The notes under the pieces were generated by a model that worked only from the letters and a program-made list of their open reading frames with translations, made no database searches and was not told where the DNA came from. The position numbers and the translations under genes are program-made. This document shows, in pieces, positions 1 to 8,452 of a stretch of DNA of 24,639 nucleotides. Origin of the DNA: CAWELS01 sp964468205. GTDB lineage: Bacteria; Acidobacteriota; Terriglobia; Bryobacterales; Bryobacteraceae. The stretch covers positions 1 to 24,639 of the forward strand of contig CAYXVG010000076.1 in the NCBI GenBank assembly GCA_964468205.1, in the 5' to 3' direction. The first letter of the stretch is position 1. Every line of letters starts with the position of its first letter.

Positions 1-2
1 GC

Positions 3-104
3 TGCCGGCGGACGAACTCGCAGAGGCACGACGCGTGGAAGCAGGACGCCGCCGGCGACCTGGAGCAAGTCGCGCCGCTCGGTTCCGGGGGAATTCATCA
101 ATAA
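3..104 (+). other. possible C-terminal tail of an upstream gene
   Basis: From base 3 a reading frame stays open to a TAA at 102-104, giving about 33 residues that end in ...DLEQVAPLGSGGIHQ. Third codon positions in this frame are mostly G or C, as in the real genes of this window, which is the only support. No start is visible and no family is recognised. It could equally be non-coding DNA upstream of the ThuA-like gene. Confidence 0.2.
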
Positions 105-153
105 CGGCGACTACAGGCGGCGTAGCGTCGTCTCCAGTATTGGCCGGCTCGGC

Positions 154-162
154 TGTTATACT
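154..162 (+). promoter_or_regulatory. candidate extended -10 promoter for the ThuA-like gene
   Basis: TGTTATACT reads as TG-N-TATACT, an extended -10 element matching five of six TATAAT bases. The sequence 17 bases upstream (CCAGTA) is a poor -35, as expected for an extended -10 promoter. Transcription would begin near 169, about 58 bases before the chosen ATG. A short perfect palindrome (GACGGC-GAT-GCCGTC, 180-194) would lie in the 5' leader. Confidence 0.35.
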
Positions 163-226
163 GGCCGGGAGATTGCGTGGACGGCGATGCCGTCGGTCAA
201 TCGCTACCGTCCACCGAAGCCGTGTC

Positions 227-1177
227 ATGATGAAAGTTAACTCTCAGAATCTTTCCCGCCGCCGTTTTCTGCGGACGTCGTGCGGCGCCGGCGCACTTAT
301 GGCCAGTGCAAGCGCGGCCGCCCCGGTGAAAATCGCCTTTGTGGCTGGGCCGAAATCGCACGGTTACGGACAGCACGCGCACAACTCCGGCTGTTTGCTT
401 CTGGCGAAGTGTCTGCATGAGAACCTGCCCGGCGTGAAGGCTGTGGTGCATCGGGACGGCTGGCCAGCCGATCCCTCATTCTTCGACGGCGCCAGCGCGA
501 TTGTTGTCTTCGCCGATGGCGGGGCGAAACATCCCATGCTGGGCCACTTTGAAGAGGTTGACCGGCTGGTGAAGCAGGGCGTGGGCCTCGCCGTGCTGCA
601 CTACGCCCTGATCGTGGAGAAGGGCGAGCAGGGGGACCACTTCCTGGACTGGATCGGCGGATATTACGAGACCCACTGGTCGGTGAATCCGATGTGGATG
701 GCCGAGTTCAAGCAGATTCCCGCCCATCCGATCACCCGCGGCGTGAAGCCGTTTGCCATCCGTGACGAGTGGTACTATCACATGCGCTTCCAGCCGGACA
801 TGAAGGGCGTCACGCCGATCCTCACCGCGGTTCCCCCGGACTCCACGCGGGAGCGCAAGTTCGGGCCGCACTCGGGCAACCCCGTGGTGGCGTCACGGAA
901 GGGGATGCCCGAGCACGTCGCCTGGGCCTACGCGCCTCCCGGCGGCCCTCGCGGATTCGGCTTTACCGGCGGCCACTACCACTGGGCCTGGGGTGACGAC
1001 AATTACCGCACGCTGGCGCTGAATGGCGTCGCCTGGGCGGCCGGCCTCGACATCCCGGCTGGCGGAGTCCCATCGCCCACGCCGTCCTGGGAGGACCTGC
1101 TCGCCAACGAGGAGGGCGAGCGGCCCGCGGGCTTCTCGCAACAGCAGGCGCGGGACCTGCTCTATCCGCCGAAGTAG
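227..1177 (+). CDS. Tat-exported ThuA-like domain protein
   Basis: The product is 316 residues. It begins with a twin-arginine signal (SRRRFLRTS, then a hydrophobic stretch and an ASAAA-type cleavage region), so it is probably exported folded to the periplasm. The mature part has the ThuA/glutamine-amidotransferase-like fold signature: KIAFVAGPKSHGYGQHAHNSG at the start, then IVVFADGG, GVGLAVLHYAL and a histidine-rich GFTGGHYHWAWGDDNYR near residue 260. ThuA-like proteins are linked to sugar metabolism in many bacteria, but their chemistry is poorly defined. The open frame extends back to base 35. I chose ATG 227 (ATG 230 is equally possible) because it places the RR motif correctly, and the upstream translation is arginine-rich noise. 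The methyltransferase gene starts 37 bases downstream and may be co-transcribed. Confidence 0.85.
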   Translation: MMKVNSQNLSRRRFLRTSCGAGALMASASAAAPVKIAFVAGPKSHGYGQHAHNSGCLLLAKCLHENLPGVKAVVHRDGWPADPSFFDGASAIVVFADGGAKHPMLGHFEEVDRLVKQGVGLAVLHYALIVEKGEQGDHFLDWIGGYYETHWSVNPMWMAEFKQIPAHPITRGVKPFAIRDEWYYHMRFQPDMKGVTPILTAVPPDSTRERKFGPHSGNPVVASRKGMPEHVAWAYAPPGGPRGFGFTGGHYHWAWGDDNYRTLALNGVAWAAGLDIPAGGVPSPTPSWEDLLANEEGERPAGFSQQQARDLLYPPK

Positions 1178-1214
1178 CCGCGCCGGCGCCGGCTGCTTCC
1201 GCCGGTCCATTTGA

Positions 1215-1865
1215 TTGGGCGCGAACCGGCGCGATGAAGATGACAAACTGAATCCAGTGGGCCCGGACAAGGCAAAGCAGGTGGCGGACTATCAGCGCCG
1301 CCGGTTTAATGAAATGGTCGACGTGTTCGACACTTCCCAGCCGGAGCATGTAATGGCCCGCCTGCGCCAGATTGTCGCCGAAGCTGAGTTACAACCCGGA
1401 GAGATCGTCCTGGACGTTGGCACAGGTGTTGGCGTTCTCCTTCCACTGATTGCCTCCTATCACCCTTCACTGCTGCTGGCATGCGACCTGGCCGAGAAGA
1501 TGCTGCAGCGCCTCCAGAAGAAACACCGCGACGTCAGATGTTTCCAGTGCGATATCGTCTGGCCACCGCTGAAGGAGGCCAGCGTGGACGTGGTCTTCCT
1601 GAACGCGATGTTCGGAAATATCGCGGATAAGCCGCGCGCGTGCCGCAACCTGGCGCGGATCTTGCGCTCCGGCGGGCGCCTGGTGGTCAGCCACCCGGAA
1701 GGGAAGGAGTTCGTCGATCATCTGCGCGCCACAAGCGATTTGGTGACCGAATCGCTGCCCAGCGAAGCTGAGTTTGGGACCATGCTCGCTCCGCTCGGAC
1801 TGGAGGTCATCGCCTATCGAGACGCGCCCGGCCTATACGTGCTGGTGGCGCGAAAGAGGGAGTAG
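1215..1865 (+). CDS. class I SAM-dependent methyltransferase (UbiE/Methyltransf_11-like)
   Basis: This 216-residue protein has a Rossmann methyltransferase core. The glycine-rich motif I is LDVGTGVGVLLP at residues 66-77, the post-I acidic residue D91 would bind the ribose of SAM, and the motif II region is CDI at 112-114. The later motif ILRSGGRLVVSHP is typical of small-molecule methyltransferases. The acceptor cannot be deduced. The start is uncertain: TTG 1215 is the most upstream choice and has no convincing ribosome binding site. GTG 1257, GTG 1281 or ATG 1314 are alternatives that keep the fold intact. It lies 37 bases after the ThuA-like gene on the same strand and may be read from the same transcript. 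Confidence 0.75.
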   Translation: MGANRRDEDDKLNPVGPDKAKQVADYQRRRFNEMVDVFDTSQPEHVMARLRQIVAEAELQPGEIVLDVGTGVGVLLPLIASYHPSLLLACDLAEKMLQRLQKKHRDVRCFQCDIVWPPLKEASVDVVFLNAMFGNIADKPRACRNLARILRSGGRLVVSHPEGKEFVDHLRATSDLVTESLPSEAEFGTMLAPLGLEVIAYRDAPGLYVLVARKRE

Positions 1866-1872
1866 CCCGGCC

Positions 1873-2208
1873 TTACCAATGATCGCCGGAGCCGCGACGC
1901 CGCCACTCCAAGGGGGTTGACCTCGCTCCTGTTCTGCGACAGGGTATCTTCCCAGCCAACGGCTCGCGCAAGGCGAAGACCGTCGGCCGCCGCGACACCG
2001 CCAACTCCAAGATCACGGGCTTCATCCGCCGGCCCTGCTCATCGGCCAAGCCTTCGTGGCGGATCTTCAGGCTAGCTTGTCCGCCGGCCGGAAAGGAATC
2101 TCGCCACGACGACAGAGTGGCCGCGGTGACGGCGCACTTGCGGCTCGAGGTCTCGATATCCCCGCCCCGTAACAGCTCCATGGCAACAGCCGTCTTGCGC
2201 TTGGCCGG
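1873..2208 (-). pseudogene. decayed IS3-family OrfA (transposase helix-turn-helix subunit)
   Basis: Read on the minus strand, the frame gives PAKRKTAVAMELLRGGDIET, SSRKCAVTAATLSSWRDSF and PAGGQASLK, then a charged stretch ending ...AGKIPCRRTGARS. This follows the usual order of IS3/IS911-type OrfA proteins: a helix-turn-helix (LLRGEDLE..SRELGVTAATLS.WRD.F), an AGGQA.LK linker, and a coiled coil ending in RR.SR. The recognition is from memory of the family. The coiled-coil half is eroded, no clean start is seen, no OrfB (DDE domain) is adjacent, and I found no terminal inverted repeats. It is therefore a remnant rather than an active element. Confidence 0.55.
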
Positions 2209-2508
2209 CCAGCAACCTTTGCCGCCGCGCCCGGACTCCGGGGTCTTTCAGGTCGACCTCCGGGCTGCCTCCGCGGCCACGGCCGGAACGGCGAATCGAA
2301 AACGGGAACCTGGACGCAACAGGTTTCTTCCGCCCAGTCGCACCCGCATACCGCAGTTCGTGTGCACCGGTACTTCTGTCTTGACCCACGGATCCATCGG
2401 CCTTGCAGGTGCCCAGGCGGCCGGCGAAAGCGACTGCCCCGCGACAAGGAGTCTAATACTTCCGGCGCCCGGTGGGGCAAGCGTTCGGCCAGCCATGCGC
2501 CGGCGGCG
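2209..2508. other. intergenic stretch without a recognised gene
   Basis: About 300 bases lie between the transposase remnant and the operator of the cytochrome operon. Several short frames are open on both strands, but none has family-like composition or a supported start. Part of it may be further IS debris. Confidence 0.4.
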
Positions 2509-2528
2509 GCTGTGACCCGAGTCACAGC
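2509..2528 (+). promoter_or_regulatory. CRP/FNR-type operator of the cytochrome operon
   Basis: The 20-base site is a perfect palindrome with 8-base arms, GCTGTGAC-CCGA-GTCACAGC. It contains the exact CRP core TGTGA-N6-TCACA. Its centre (2518.5) is 41.5 bases upstream of 2560, and a hexamer TAGACT lies at 2548-2553, exactly where the -10 of a class II activated promoter starting at 2560 should be. A second copy with the same geometry precedes the RIC gene at 8437. The regulator is not encoded in the window. Confidence 0.7.
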
Positions 2529-2547
2529 AACTGGGAAGCGGCGCGAC

Positions 2548-2553
2548 TAGACT
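2548..2553 (+). promoter_or_regulatory. -10-like hexamer of the cytochrome operon promoter
   Basis: TAGACT matches TATAAT at four of six positions. Its position relative to the palindrome at 2509-2528 fits activation by a CRP/FNR-family protein at -41.5, with transcription starting near 2560 and a leader of about 16 bases. The ribosome binding sequence for ATG 2576 is probably GAGGG at 2569-2573, which is closer to the start than usual. Confidence 0.5.
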
Positions 2554-2575
2554 GCAGGGGAGAACTCAGAGGGTT

Positions 2576-4696
2576 ATGTCCCATCCACCGAACAGCCGGT
2601 GGCTCGACCGGGCCTCCAGATGGCGCGCGCCTCTCGGCGTTTTCGCGGGCGCGTACTTCGCTTTTCTCTCCGTAACCGGACTTGCTATCTGGCTGCTACC
2701 GTTTAGCGTACCGGTTCAGATGACCGTGCTCCTGCACACAGCCGTGGGGCTGCTATTGCTGCCGTTGGGCGGTTGGTACCTGGTGAAACATCTGGCGGAA
2801 TACCGGCGCAGTCCCGTAAGTCATATCCTCGTGGTCGGCTACCTGGCCGGCGCGGCGCTGCTGGTTTGCCTCGTTTCGGGCGCCGTTTTGACTTGGCAGG
2901 CGGCCGCGGATACCAGGATCAGCTACGCGTGGGATACAATCCATATCCTTTCGACGCTCGGTTCCATCCTGTTTGGTCTCGTCCACGTTCTCCTGGTCGT
3001 CTTTCGCGACCGCCGCGCCGTCAGAGCGGCCGCCGGAGCCAACGTTCCCGAGTTGGCCGGCTTCTATGGCAAGCGGGTCGCGGCGGGGACCGGTATCCTC
3101 GGCGTTACGATCGCCGCCGCCGTTGTTCTTTATCCGCGGCCCGAACTCCAGACGGAGTTGCCGGAAGACTACAGCTATCTTTATGGCGAGGACCGCCCGT
3201 TCGCTCCCAGTCTGGCGCGCACGCCGGACAACATCGTCATCGACCCTCGCGTGTTGGCCGGCTCGCTGTCGTGCGGGACAGCCAAGTGCCACGAGCAGAT
3301 CGTGGAGGAGTGGGAGCCCAGCGCTCACCGTTTCGCGGCCATGGATCTCGGATTCCAGAAGATCCAGATGAACATGGCCCGGCTCAACGGTCCGGAATCA
3401 ACCCGCTACTGCGCCGGCTGCCATGACCCCATCTCACTGTTCTCCGGCACGAAGAACCTCTACACGGAATCCGACGAACTCACGGAATACAACGGTTACC
3501 AGGAAGGGATCTCGTGTCTTTCCTGCCACGCTGTCCGGCAGGTCGACGTCAAGGGAAACGCGGACTACATCGTTTCGCCGCCGGCCCGCTACCTTTTTGA
3601 AATCGATTATCAAGAGAACCCGTCCCCTGCCACTCAGTTTCTCCGCGACTTTCTTATCCGGGCCTATCCCCGCCAACACGTCAAGGACCTGAGTAAAAGG
3701 CTTTTCAAAACGCCCGAATACTGCGCGGCCTGTCACAAGCAGTTCATCGATCAAGAAATCAACAACCTCGGTTGGGTGCAGTTGCAGAACCAATATGACA
3801 ACTGGCGTCAGAGCCGGTGGAACCACCCTGAGGATTCGACACAGACCATCGAATGCCGGGAGTGTCACATGCCCCTGGTGGACTCCACCGACCCGGCGGC
3901 CGGCGACCCGGTCGATTACAACCGCACGGCCGCGGACGGCAAACATCGCAGCCACCGGTTCATCGCGGCTAACCAGATGATGCCCGAGATGCTCCAATTG
4001 CCGGGCTGGGAGAGACAGATCGAGCTTACCGAAGCCTGGTTGAAGGGCGAATTCGAGATCCCCGAGATTGCTGACAAGTGGAAGGCCGGTCCCGTGGTGA
4101 CCCTGGATATGGATGCTCCGGATTCTGTGAACGCGGGGGAGCCCGTCAATCTCCGCATCGTTCTCACGTCAAACAAGGTGGGGCACGATTTTCCGACGGG
4201 ACCGCTCGACATCATCCAGGCGTGGATCCAGTTAACTGTTACCGACAACAACGGCAACGTGATCTTTTCCCGGGGCTCCGTCGACGAGAAGGGCTTCATC
4301 GAACCCGGTTCTTTCATGTTCAAGGCCGAACCGGTGGACCGGCACGGAAATCTCATCGACCGGCACAACCTTTGGGAGATGGTGGGGGTCCGCTACCGGC
4401 GGTCACTATTCCCTGGCTTCTCTGACACGGCCGAGTTCGACTTCATGTGCCCGGAGTTGACGCCGGTCAACAAGAAGGCTTTGCCCCAAGACGTCTCTTA
4501 TGACGTGAACGTGCCCCGGGAGGGGATTGAAAGCCTTACGGTGGAAGCCCGTCTCTGTTACCGGAAAATGGATCAATTTCTGATCAACTTCCTGTTTGGT
4601 GAAGAAAAGGGCGTGACCTCGCCGGTCACCGTGATGACGGAGCAGACGGTCCGCATCCAGGTCAGCCCTACGTCGAGAACGACAAAGGGCCACTGA
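2576..4696 (+). CDS. membrane cytochrome: b-type domain fused to a pentahaem c-type domain
   Basis: The product is 706 residues in two parts. Residues 1-190 hold about five membrane helices. Histidines H54, H72, H123 and H137 lie in or beside helices, as in bis-His cytochrome b domains. Residues 230-435 carry five covalent haem motifs: an unusual CX4CH (C233-GTAK-CH239) and four CX2CH at 279-283, 314-318, 383-387 and 427-431. The C-terminal 200 residues look like a beta-sandwich and begin with the GHDFPTG motif (536-542) seen in other multihaem cytochromes. The predicted role is electron transfer between the quinone pool or inner membrane and periplasmic haems; the terminal substrate is unknown. 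The cytochrome c554 family is a possible relative. It is the first gene of a three-gene operon, 10 bases before the next gene, under a CRP/FNR-type site. Confidence 0.8.
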   Translation: MSHPPNSRWLDRASRWRAPLGVFAGAYFAFLSVTGLAIWLLPFSVPVQMTVLLHTAVGLLLLPLGGWYLVKHLAEYRRSPVSHILVVGYLAGAALLVCLVSGAVLTWQAAADTRISYAWDTIHILSTLGSILFGLVHVLLVVFRDRRAVRAAAGANVPELAGFYGKRVAAGTGILGVTIAAAVVLYPRPELQTELPEDYSYLYGEDRPFAPSLARTPDNIVIDPRVLAGSLSCGTAKCHEQIVEEWEPSAHRFAAMDLGFQKIQMNMARLNGPESTRYCAGCHDPISLFSGTKNLYTESDELTEYNGYQEGISCLSCHAVRQVDVKGNADYIVSPPARYLFEIDYQENPSPATQFLRDFLIRAYPRQHVKDLSKRLFKTPEYCAACHKQFIDQEINNLGWVQLQNQYDNWRQSRWNHPEDSTQTIECRECHMPLVDSTDPAAGDPVDYNRTAADGKHRSHRFIAANQMMPEMLQLPGWERQIELTEAWLKGEFEIPEIADKWKAGPVVTLDMDAPDSVNAGEPVNLRIVLTSNKVGHDFPTGPLDIIQAWIQLTVTDNNGNVIFSRGSVDEKGFIEPGSFMFKAEPVDRHGNLIDRHNLWEMVGVRYRRSLFPGFSDTAEFDFMCPELTPVNKKALPQDVSYDVNVPREGIESLTVEARLCYRKMDQFLINFLFGEEKGVTSPVTVMTEQTVRIQVSPTSRTTKGH

Positions 4697-4706
4697 GGAG
4701 GGGAGC

Positions 4707-6506
4707 ATGGCAAGCAACCGGCCCCTTTCCGCACGCAAGAAACTGGTAGTCCGATACACCGTGCTCAGCGTGGCCGCGGTTGTACTGCTCAGTCTGCTGT
4801 TTCTGCTGCTCCGGGAGCGGCCAGACGCCTACCGGGCAGGCGAAACAGTTGAAGGGATTACGAACGTACTGGCCCGGCAACTGCCCGGCGGACACCCGGA
4901 GGTCCGCTTCGTGAACGTGGCGAAGGAGGCCGGCATCGACTTCGTGCATTTCCCGGGCCACAGGTCCACCCAGTTGCCGGAGGACATGGGCTCAGGGGTG
5001 GCCTGGGGCGACTATGACGGCGACGGCGACTATGACCTGTTTCTGGGGAACGTCGCCGGGCCGCTGACGGCGTCGCCCGTGGAAATCGCAGCCTCCCCCG
5101 GCACGAACCGCCTGTACCGGAACAACGGCGACGGCACTTTTTCCGACGTCACCAGCGCCGCCGGTCTCGAATACCGGGGCATCACCATGGGCGCGGCGTG
5201 GGCGGACTACGACAATGACGGCGACATGGACCTGGTGGTCACCACTTACGGCTCGATCCTGCTCTATCGCAACCTGAGCGGGGGCGTCTTCGAGAACGTA
5301 TCGGCGAGCGCCGGGCTGGCCGGCTCCGGCCGCTTCTGGGCCGGCGCTTCCTGGGGCGACTACAACAAGGACGGATTCCTCGACCTTTACGTTTGCGCCT
5401 ATGTAAAGTACCGTTACCGTTCCGAGGATGCCGCCAGGACATCGCGGCACTTTGCCTCCGATGTTCCGTTCACGCTGAATCCGTCTTCGTATCCTGCCGA
5501 GGCGAACGCTCTGTTTCGCAACAATGGGGACGGCACATTCACCGGCGTGGCCGCGGCGGCCGGGGTCCTCAACGAGCAGGGGAAGAGTCTGACCGCGGCC
5601 TGGTGCGATTTCGATCTCGACGGGTGGCTCGATCTTTACGTGGCCAACGACGTTTCCGACAACGCGATGTACCGCAACCGCGGTGACGGCACGTTTGAAG
5701 ACGTGGCGCACAACGCTCTCGTCTCGGACTACCGCGGCGCTATGGGGTTGGCCGTCGGCGACTACGACAACGATACCGATCCCGATATCTTCATCACCCA
5801 CTGGATGGCTCAGGAGAACGGTCTTTTCTGGAACATGGTCCACTCGTATGACGGCGGCGGTCCGCCGGGACGGATGCAGTTCATGGATATTGCCGACATG
5901 CTGGGGCTTGGCCAGCAAGCCTTGGACAAGATCGGCTGGGGTACTTCGTTTTTTGATTTCGACAACGACGGTCAACTGGACCTGTTCGTCGTAAACGGGA
6001 GCACTTTCCAGGACCGGCAGCAGCCGCCGCGCCTGATTCCGATGAGCGATGCCCTGTTTTGGCAGAAAAGCCCCGAAGAAGGATTCTATGACACCGGCCC
6101 GGTGAGCGGCGGCGTATTCACCGAACCCCGCGTGGGCCGCGGCGCGGCGTACGCGGACTACGACAACGATGGCGACCTCGACCTCGCCATCCTGCAGTTC
6201 GGCGAGTCGCCGTTCCTGTTACGCAATGAAGGCGGTAACCAGCAGAACTGGCTGAAGGTAAGGCTGCGCGGTGCAAAGAGCGGGCGGGACGCGGTCGGCG
6301 CGATCGTATCCGTACACGCGTCCGGCAAGGTACAGACGCGGTTTGCGGGCAGCCAACCTTCGTATCTCTCACAGAACGCTCCCGAACTGCACTTCGGGTT
6401 GGGGCAGCAGACCAGGGTGGAGCGGGTAACCGTGCGCTTCCCGTCGGGATCGGTTCGCGAGGAGACCGGCGTGGCGGTGAATCAGATGGTGTGGATCGAG
6501 GAGTAG
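4707..6506 (+). CDS. CRTAC1-type FG-GAP/VCBS repeat protein with ASPIC/UnbV domain
   Basis: The product is 599 residues. Residues 14-35 form a single N-terminal membrane helix, so the rest should be outside the cytoplasm. Seven calcium-loop repeats of the type DYDGDGDYDLFL occur near residues 102, 168, 218, 301, 352, 417 and 484, which predicts a seven-bladed beta-propeller like integrin alpha subunits. Residues 514-599 (NWLKVRLRG, DAVGAIVSV, LHFGLGQQ, VTVRFPSG) match the ASPIC/UnbV domain that usually ends this family. The function is unknown; the family is common in large-genome environmental bacteria. ATG 4707 is preceded by a good GAGGAGGGGA ribosome binding site. The position directly after the cytochrome suggests a structural or assembly partner for it, but that is inference. 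Confidence 0.88.
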   Translation: MASNRPLSARKKLVVRYTVLSVAAVVLLSLLFLLLRERPDAYRAGETVEGITNVLARQLPGGHPEVRFVNVAKEAGIDFVHFPGHRSTQLPEDMGSGVAWGDYDGDGDYDLFLGNVAGPLTASPVEIAASPGTNRLYRNNGDGTFSDVTSAAGLEYRGITMGAAWADYDNDGDMDLVVTTYGSILLYRNLSGGVFENVSASAGLAGSGRFWAGASWGDYNKDGFLDLYVCAYVKYRYRSEDAARTSRHFASDVPFTLNPSSYPAEANALFRNNGDGTFTGVAAAAGVLNEQGKSLTAAWCDFDLDGWLDLYVANDVSDNAMYRNRGDGTFEDVAHNALVSDYRGAMGLAVGDYDNDTDPDIFITHWMAQENGLFWNMVHSYDGGGPPGRMQFMDIADMLGLGQQALDKIGWGTSFFDFDNDGQLDLFVVNGSTFQDRQQPPRLIPMSDALFWQKSPEEGFYDTGPVSGGVFTEPRVGRGAAYADYDNDGDLDLAILQFGESPFLLRNEGGNQQNWLKVRLRGAKSGRDAVGAIVSVHASGKVQTRFAGSQPSYLSQNAPELHFGLGQQTRVERVTVRFPSGSVREETGVAVNQMVWIEE

Positions 6507-6512
6507 GAGACG

Positions 6513-8435
6513 ATGATCGCGCGACCCGGCTTGCTGATCACGCTTGCTCTGACCTTGCTGCACTGTACGCCGGAGGAGCGCCTCCGCGATACGCCGGCGG
6601 AGGATTCCAAGACTCGGGTCCGCAATTTCTGGACCACGTTCCGTCTCGCCAACCAGGCGCGGGTCGATGGGGACATGGACGCGGCGATCGCCGGTTATCG
6701 CGAGGCGCTGCTGATCGAGCCTGCGCACGAGGAGGCGCTGTTCTATCTGGGAGTGAGCCTGGAGCATACCGGCCGGTATGGAGAAGCCGCCACCGTTTAT
6801 GAAGAGCTGCTGGGCGGGAATCCCAACAGCGGCCGCGCTCTCTCTCAACTGGCCGAGCTGCTGCTGACGCCCGCGCCGGGAAGGCAGCCGGATTTCGAGA
6901 GGGCTGGGACGCTCCTCCACCGCTTGCTTGAGGTCAACCGGGAGCAGACAGGCCCGTTTCTCCTCCTCGGCCGCCTGGCCCTGAATCGCGGCGACTGGGT
7001 GGCGGCCTCCGAAAACTTCCTCGTGGCCGGGCGCTCCGGAGCCCAGGAAGGCTACGCCTGGGCCGGCTACACGGCCATTCTTCGAGGCGACCGGCGCGGG
7101 GCCCTGGACTATCTAGAGCGGCCGCTCGAAACGCAGCGGCGGGAGAGCGAAATGGCGGGTTCCGGAATCCGGGCCGAAGGCGATGTGCTGCCCGCTCCTG
7201 ATAAACCGCTCAGCGCCTTGGATCGGGCAGCGCTCATGGCCAAGTTTCTTCTACAAGCTATCCAGCAGGCCGGCGCAGGCGAGCCGGGCTCGTTCGAACC
7301 GCTGGCCGCCGGAGTCTCTCCGGACGGCAAAGGCGCCTGGGGAGATTTCAATCGTGACGGAAGGCCCGGCATCGCCGTGGGCGGCAAGCGGCTTACGCTT
7401 TACGGCAATACCGCCGGTTCCTTCCGCGACATAACCCGTGAAGCTGGACTCGCCGGGGTAGAAAATGTCAGCGAGTTGGTCTGGCTGGACTACGACTCTG
7501 ACGGCTGGCCCGACCTCTACTTGAGCGGCGGGCAGGGCGTTCGGCTATTCCGGAACTTGCATGACGGCCGGTTCGAGGACGGCGCCGCTGAAGCGAAACT
7601 CGCCGGGCAACGCAATGTGCTCCGAGCCCTGCCGGTTGATATCGACGGCGACGGGGACACCGGCCTTCTTGAAGCGGGTTCCACCGGCGACGGCTCGCGC
7701 CCGGTCCGGCTATACCGGAACGATGCGGGCATCTTCTCGCCCGTGTCCATTCCGCCGCTGGATGACGCGGCAACCGTGACGGATGCCGCCGCCGCCGACT
7801 TCGATGGCGACGGCCGCATGGACCTGGCCCTTGCCGTCTGGAAGCGCCCGGTGCGCATCTTCCTGCAGAGGGACAAACTCGGATGGGAGGAGACCGAGCC
7901 AGCTCCGGCCGCCGGCGAGGCTGTCTCCCTCGTACCCTTCGACTATGACCGCGATGGCGCAACTGACTTGCTTATCGCGAACCACGCTCCCTGGGAAGAT
8001 TCCCTCCGGTCTTGGCTTCAACCCACTTTCCAGCCGGGGAGAGCCGCGCCTTTGCTGCTCAGAAACACTGGCGGGGGAGCTTTCGAGGACGCGTCGGGAC
8101 TCGTCGGCTTGGCCTCGGCGCACGGTGTCATGCAGGCAATTGCCGCCGACTTCGACGGTGACGGCTGGGCGGATCTGCTACTCGCGAACGGAGGCCTCGA
8201 TGCGTGCCGGTTGGAACCGAGTGTCATTTTGCGAAACGAAGCCGGCAAGCGCTTTTCCTTGTGGCAGCGCCTTCCCGCCGGGGACGGAATCTCCAACGTC
8301 TCATCCGCCGCGGTGGCGGACTTTGACGGCGACGGCGCCCCGGACATCTTTCTCGGCTCGAATCGCCGCCTGCCCGCGTCCGTTACCAGCGGGGGAATCC
8401 TCCGCAATCGCTCCCGCAATCAAGCGCGGCGCTAG
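6513..8435 (+). CDS. TPR plus FG-GAP/VCBS repeat protein, probable lipoprotein
   Basis: The product is 640 residues. It starts with a short signal sequence ending LLTL..LLHC (C18), a possible but non-standard lipobox because His precedes the Cys. Residues about 45-200 are tetratricopeptide-like helices (AAIAGYREALLIEPAHEEALFYLG, split here over residues 58-80). From residue 275 on there are seven calcium-loop repeats of the DFDGDGRMDLAL type, near residues 278, 326, 376, 429, 477, 547 and 603. It lacks the ASPIC/UnbV tail of its neighbour. It begins six bases after the previous stop, with the ribosome binding site inside that gene's end, so the two are translationally linked. The TPR part suggests protein binding; nothing identifies the partner. 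Confidence 0.85.
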   Translation: MIARPGLLITLALTLLHCTPEERLRDTPAEDSKTRVRNFWTTFRLANQARVDGDMDAAIAGYREALLIEPAHEEALFYLGVSLEHTGRYGEAATVYEELLGGNPNSGRALSQLAELLLTPAPGRQPDFERAGTLLHRLLEVNREQTGPFLLLGRLALNRGDWVAASENFLVAGRSGAQEGYAWAGYTAILRGDRRGALDYLERPLETQRRESEMAGSGIRAEGDVLPAPDKPLSALDRAALMAKFLLQAIQQAGAGEPGSFEPLAAGVSPDGKGAWGDFNRDGRPGIAVGGKRLTLYGNTAGSFRDITREAGLAGVENVSELVWLDYDSDGWPDLYLSGGQGVRLFRNLHDGRFEDGAAEAKLAGQRNVLRALPVDIDGDGDTGLLEAGSTGDGSRPVRLYRNDAGIFSPVSIPPLDDAATVTDAAAADFDGDGRMDLALAVWKRPVRIFLQRDKLGWEETEPAPAAGEAVSLVPFDYDRDGATDLLIANHAPWEDSLRSWLQPTFQPGRAAPLLLRNTGGGAFEDASGLVGLASAHGVMQAIAADFDGDGWADLLLANGGLDACRLEPSVILRNEAGKRFSLWQRLPAGDGISNVSSAAVADFDGDGAPDIFLGSNRRLPASVTSGGILRNRSRNQARR

Positions 8436-8436
8436 A

Positions 8437-8452
8437 TGTGACCAACGTCACT
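8437..8452 (+). promoter_or_regulatory. CRP/FNR-type operator and promoter of the RIC gene
   Basis: TGTGAC-CAAC-GTCACT repeats the palindrome found before the cytochrome operon, with one mismatch in the last base. It begins one base after the stop of the TPR gene. Its centre (8444.5) plus 41.5 predicts transcription from 8486. The -10 position for that start (8474-8479) reads CATACT, four of six matches to TATAAT. The identical spacing in two independent promoters makes the class II arrangement credible. Confidence 0.65.

Noticed and set aside
35..226. N-terminal extension of the ThuA-like frame back to base 35
   Set aside because: The translation is Arg/Ala-rich noise, would bury the twin-arginine signal inside the protein, and overlaps a likely promoter. 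ATG 227 is the better start.
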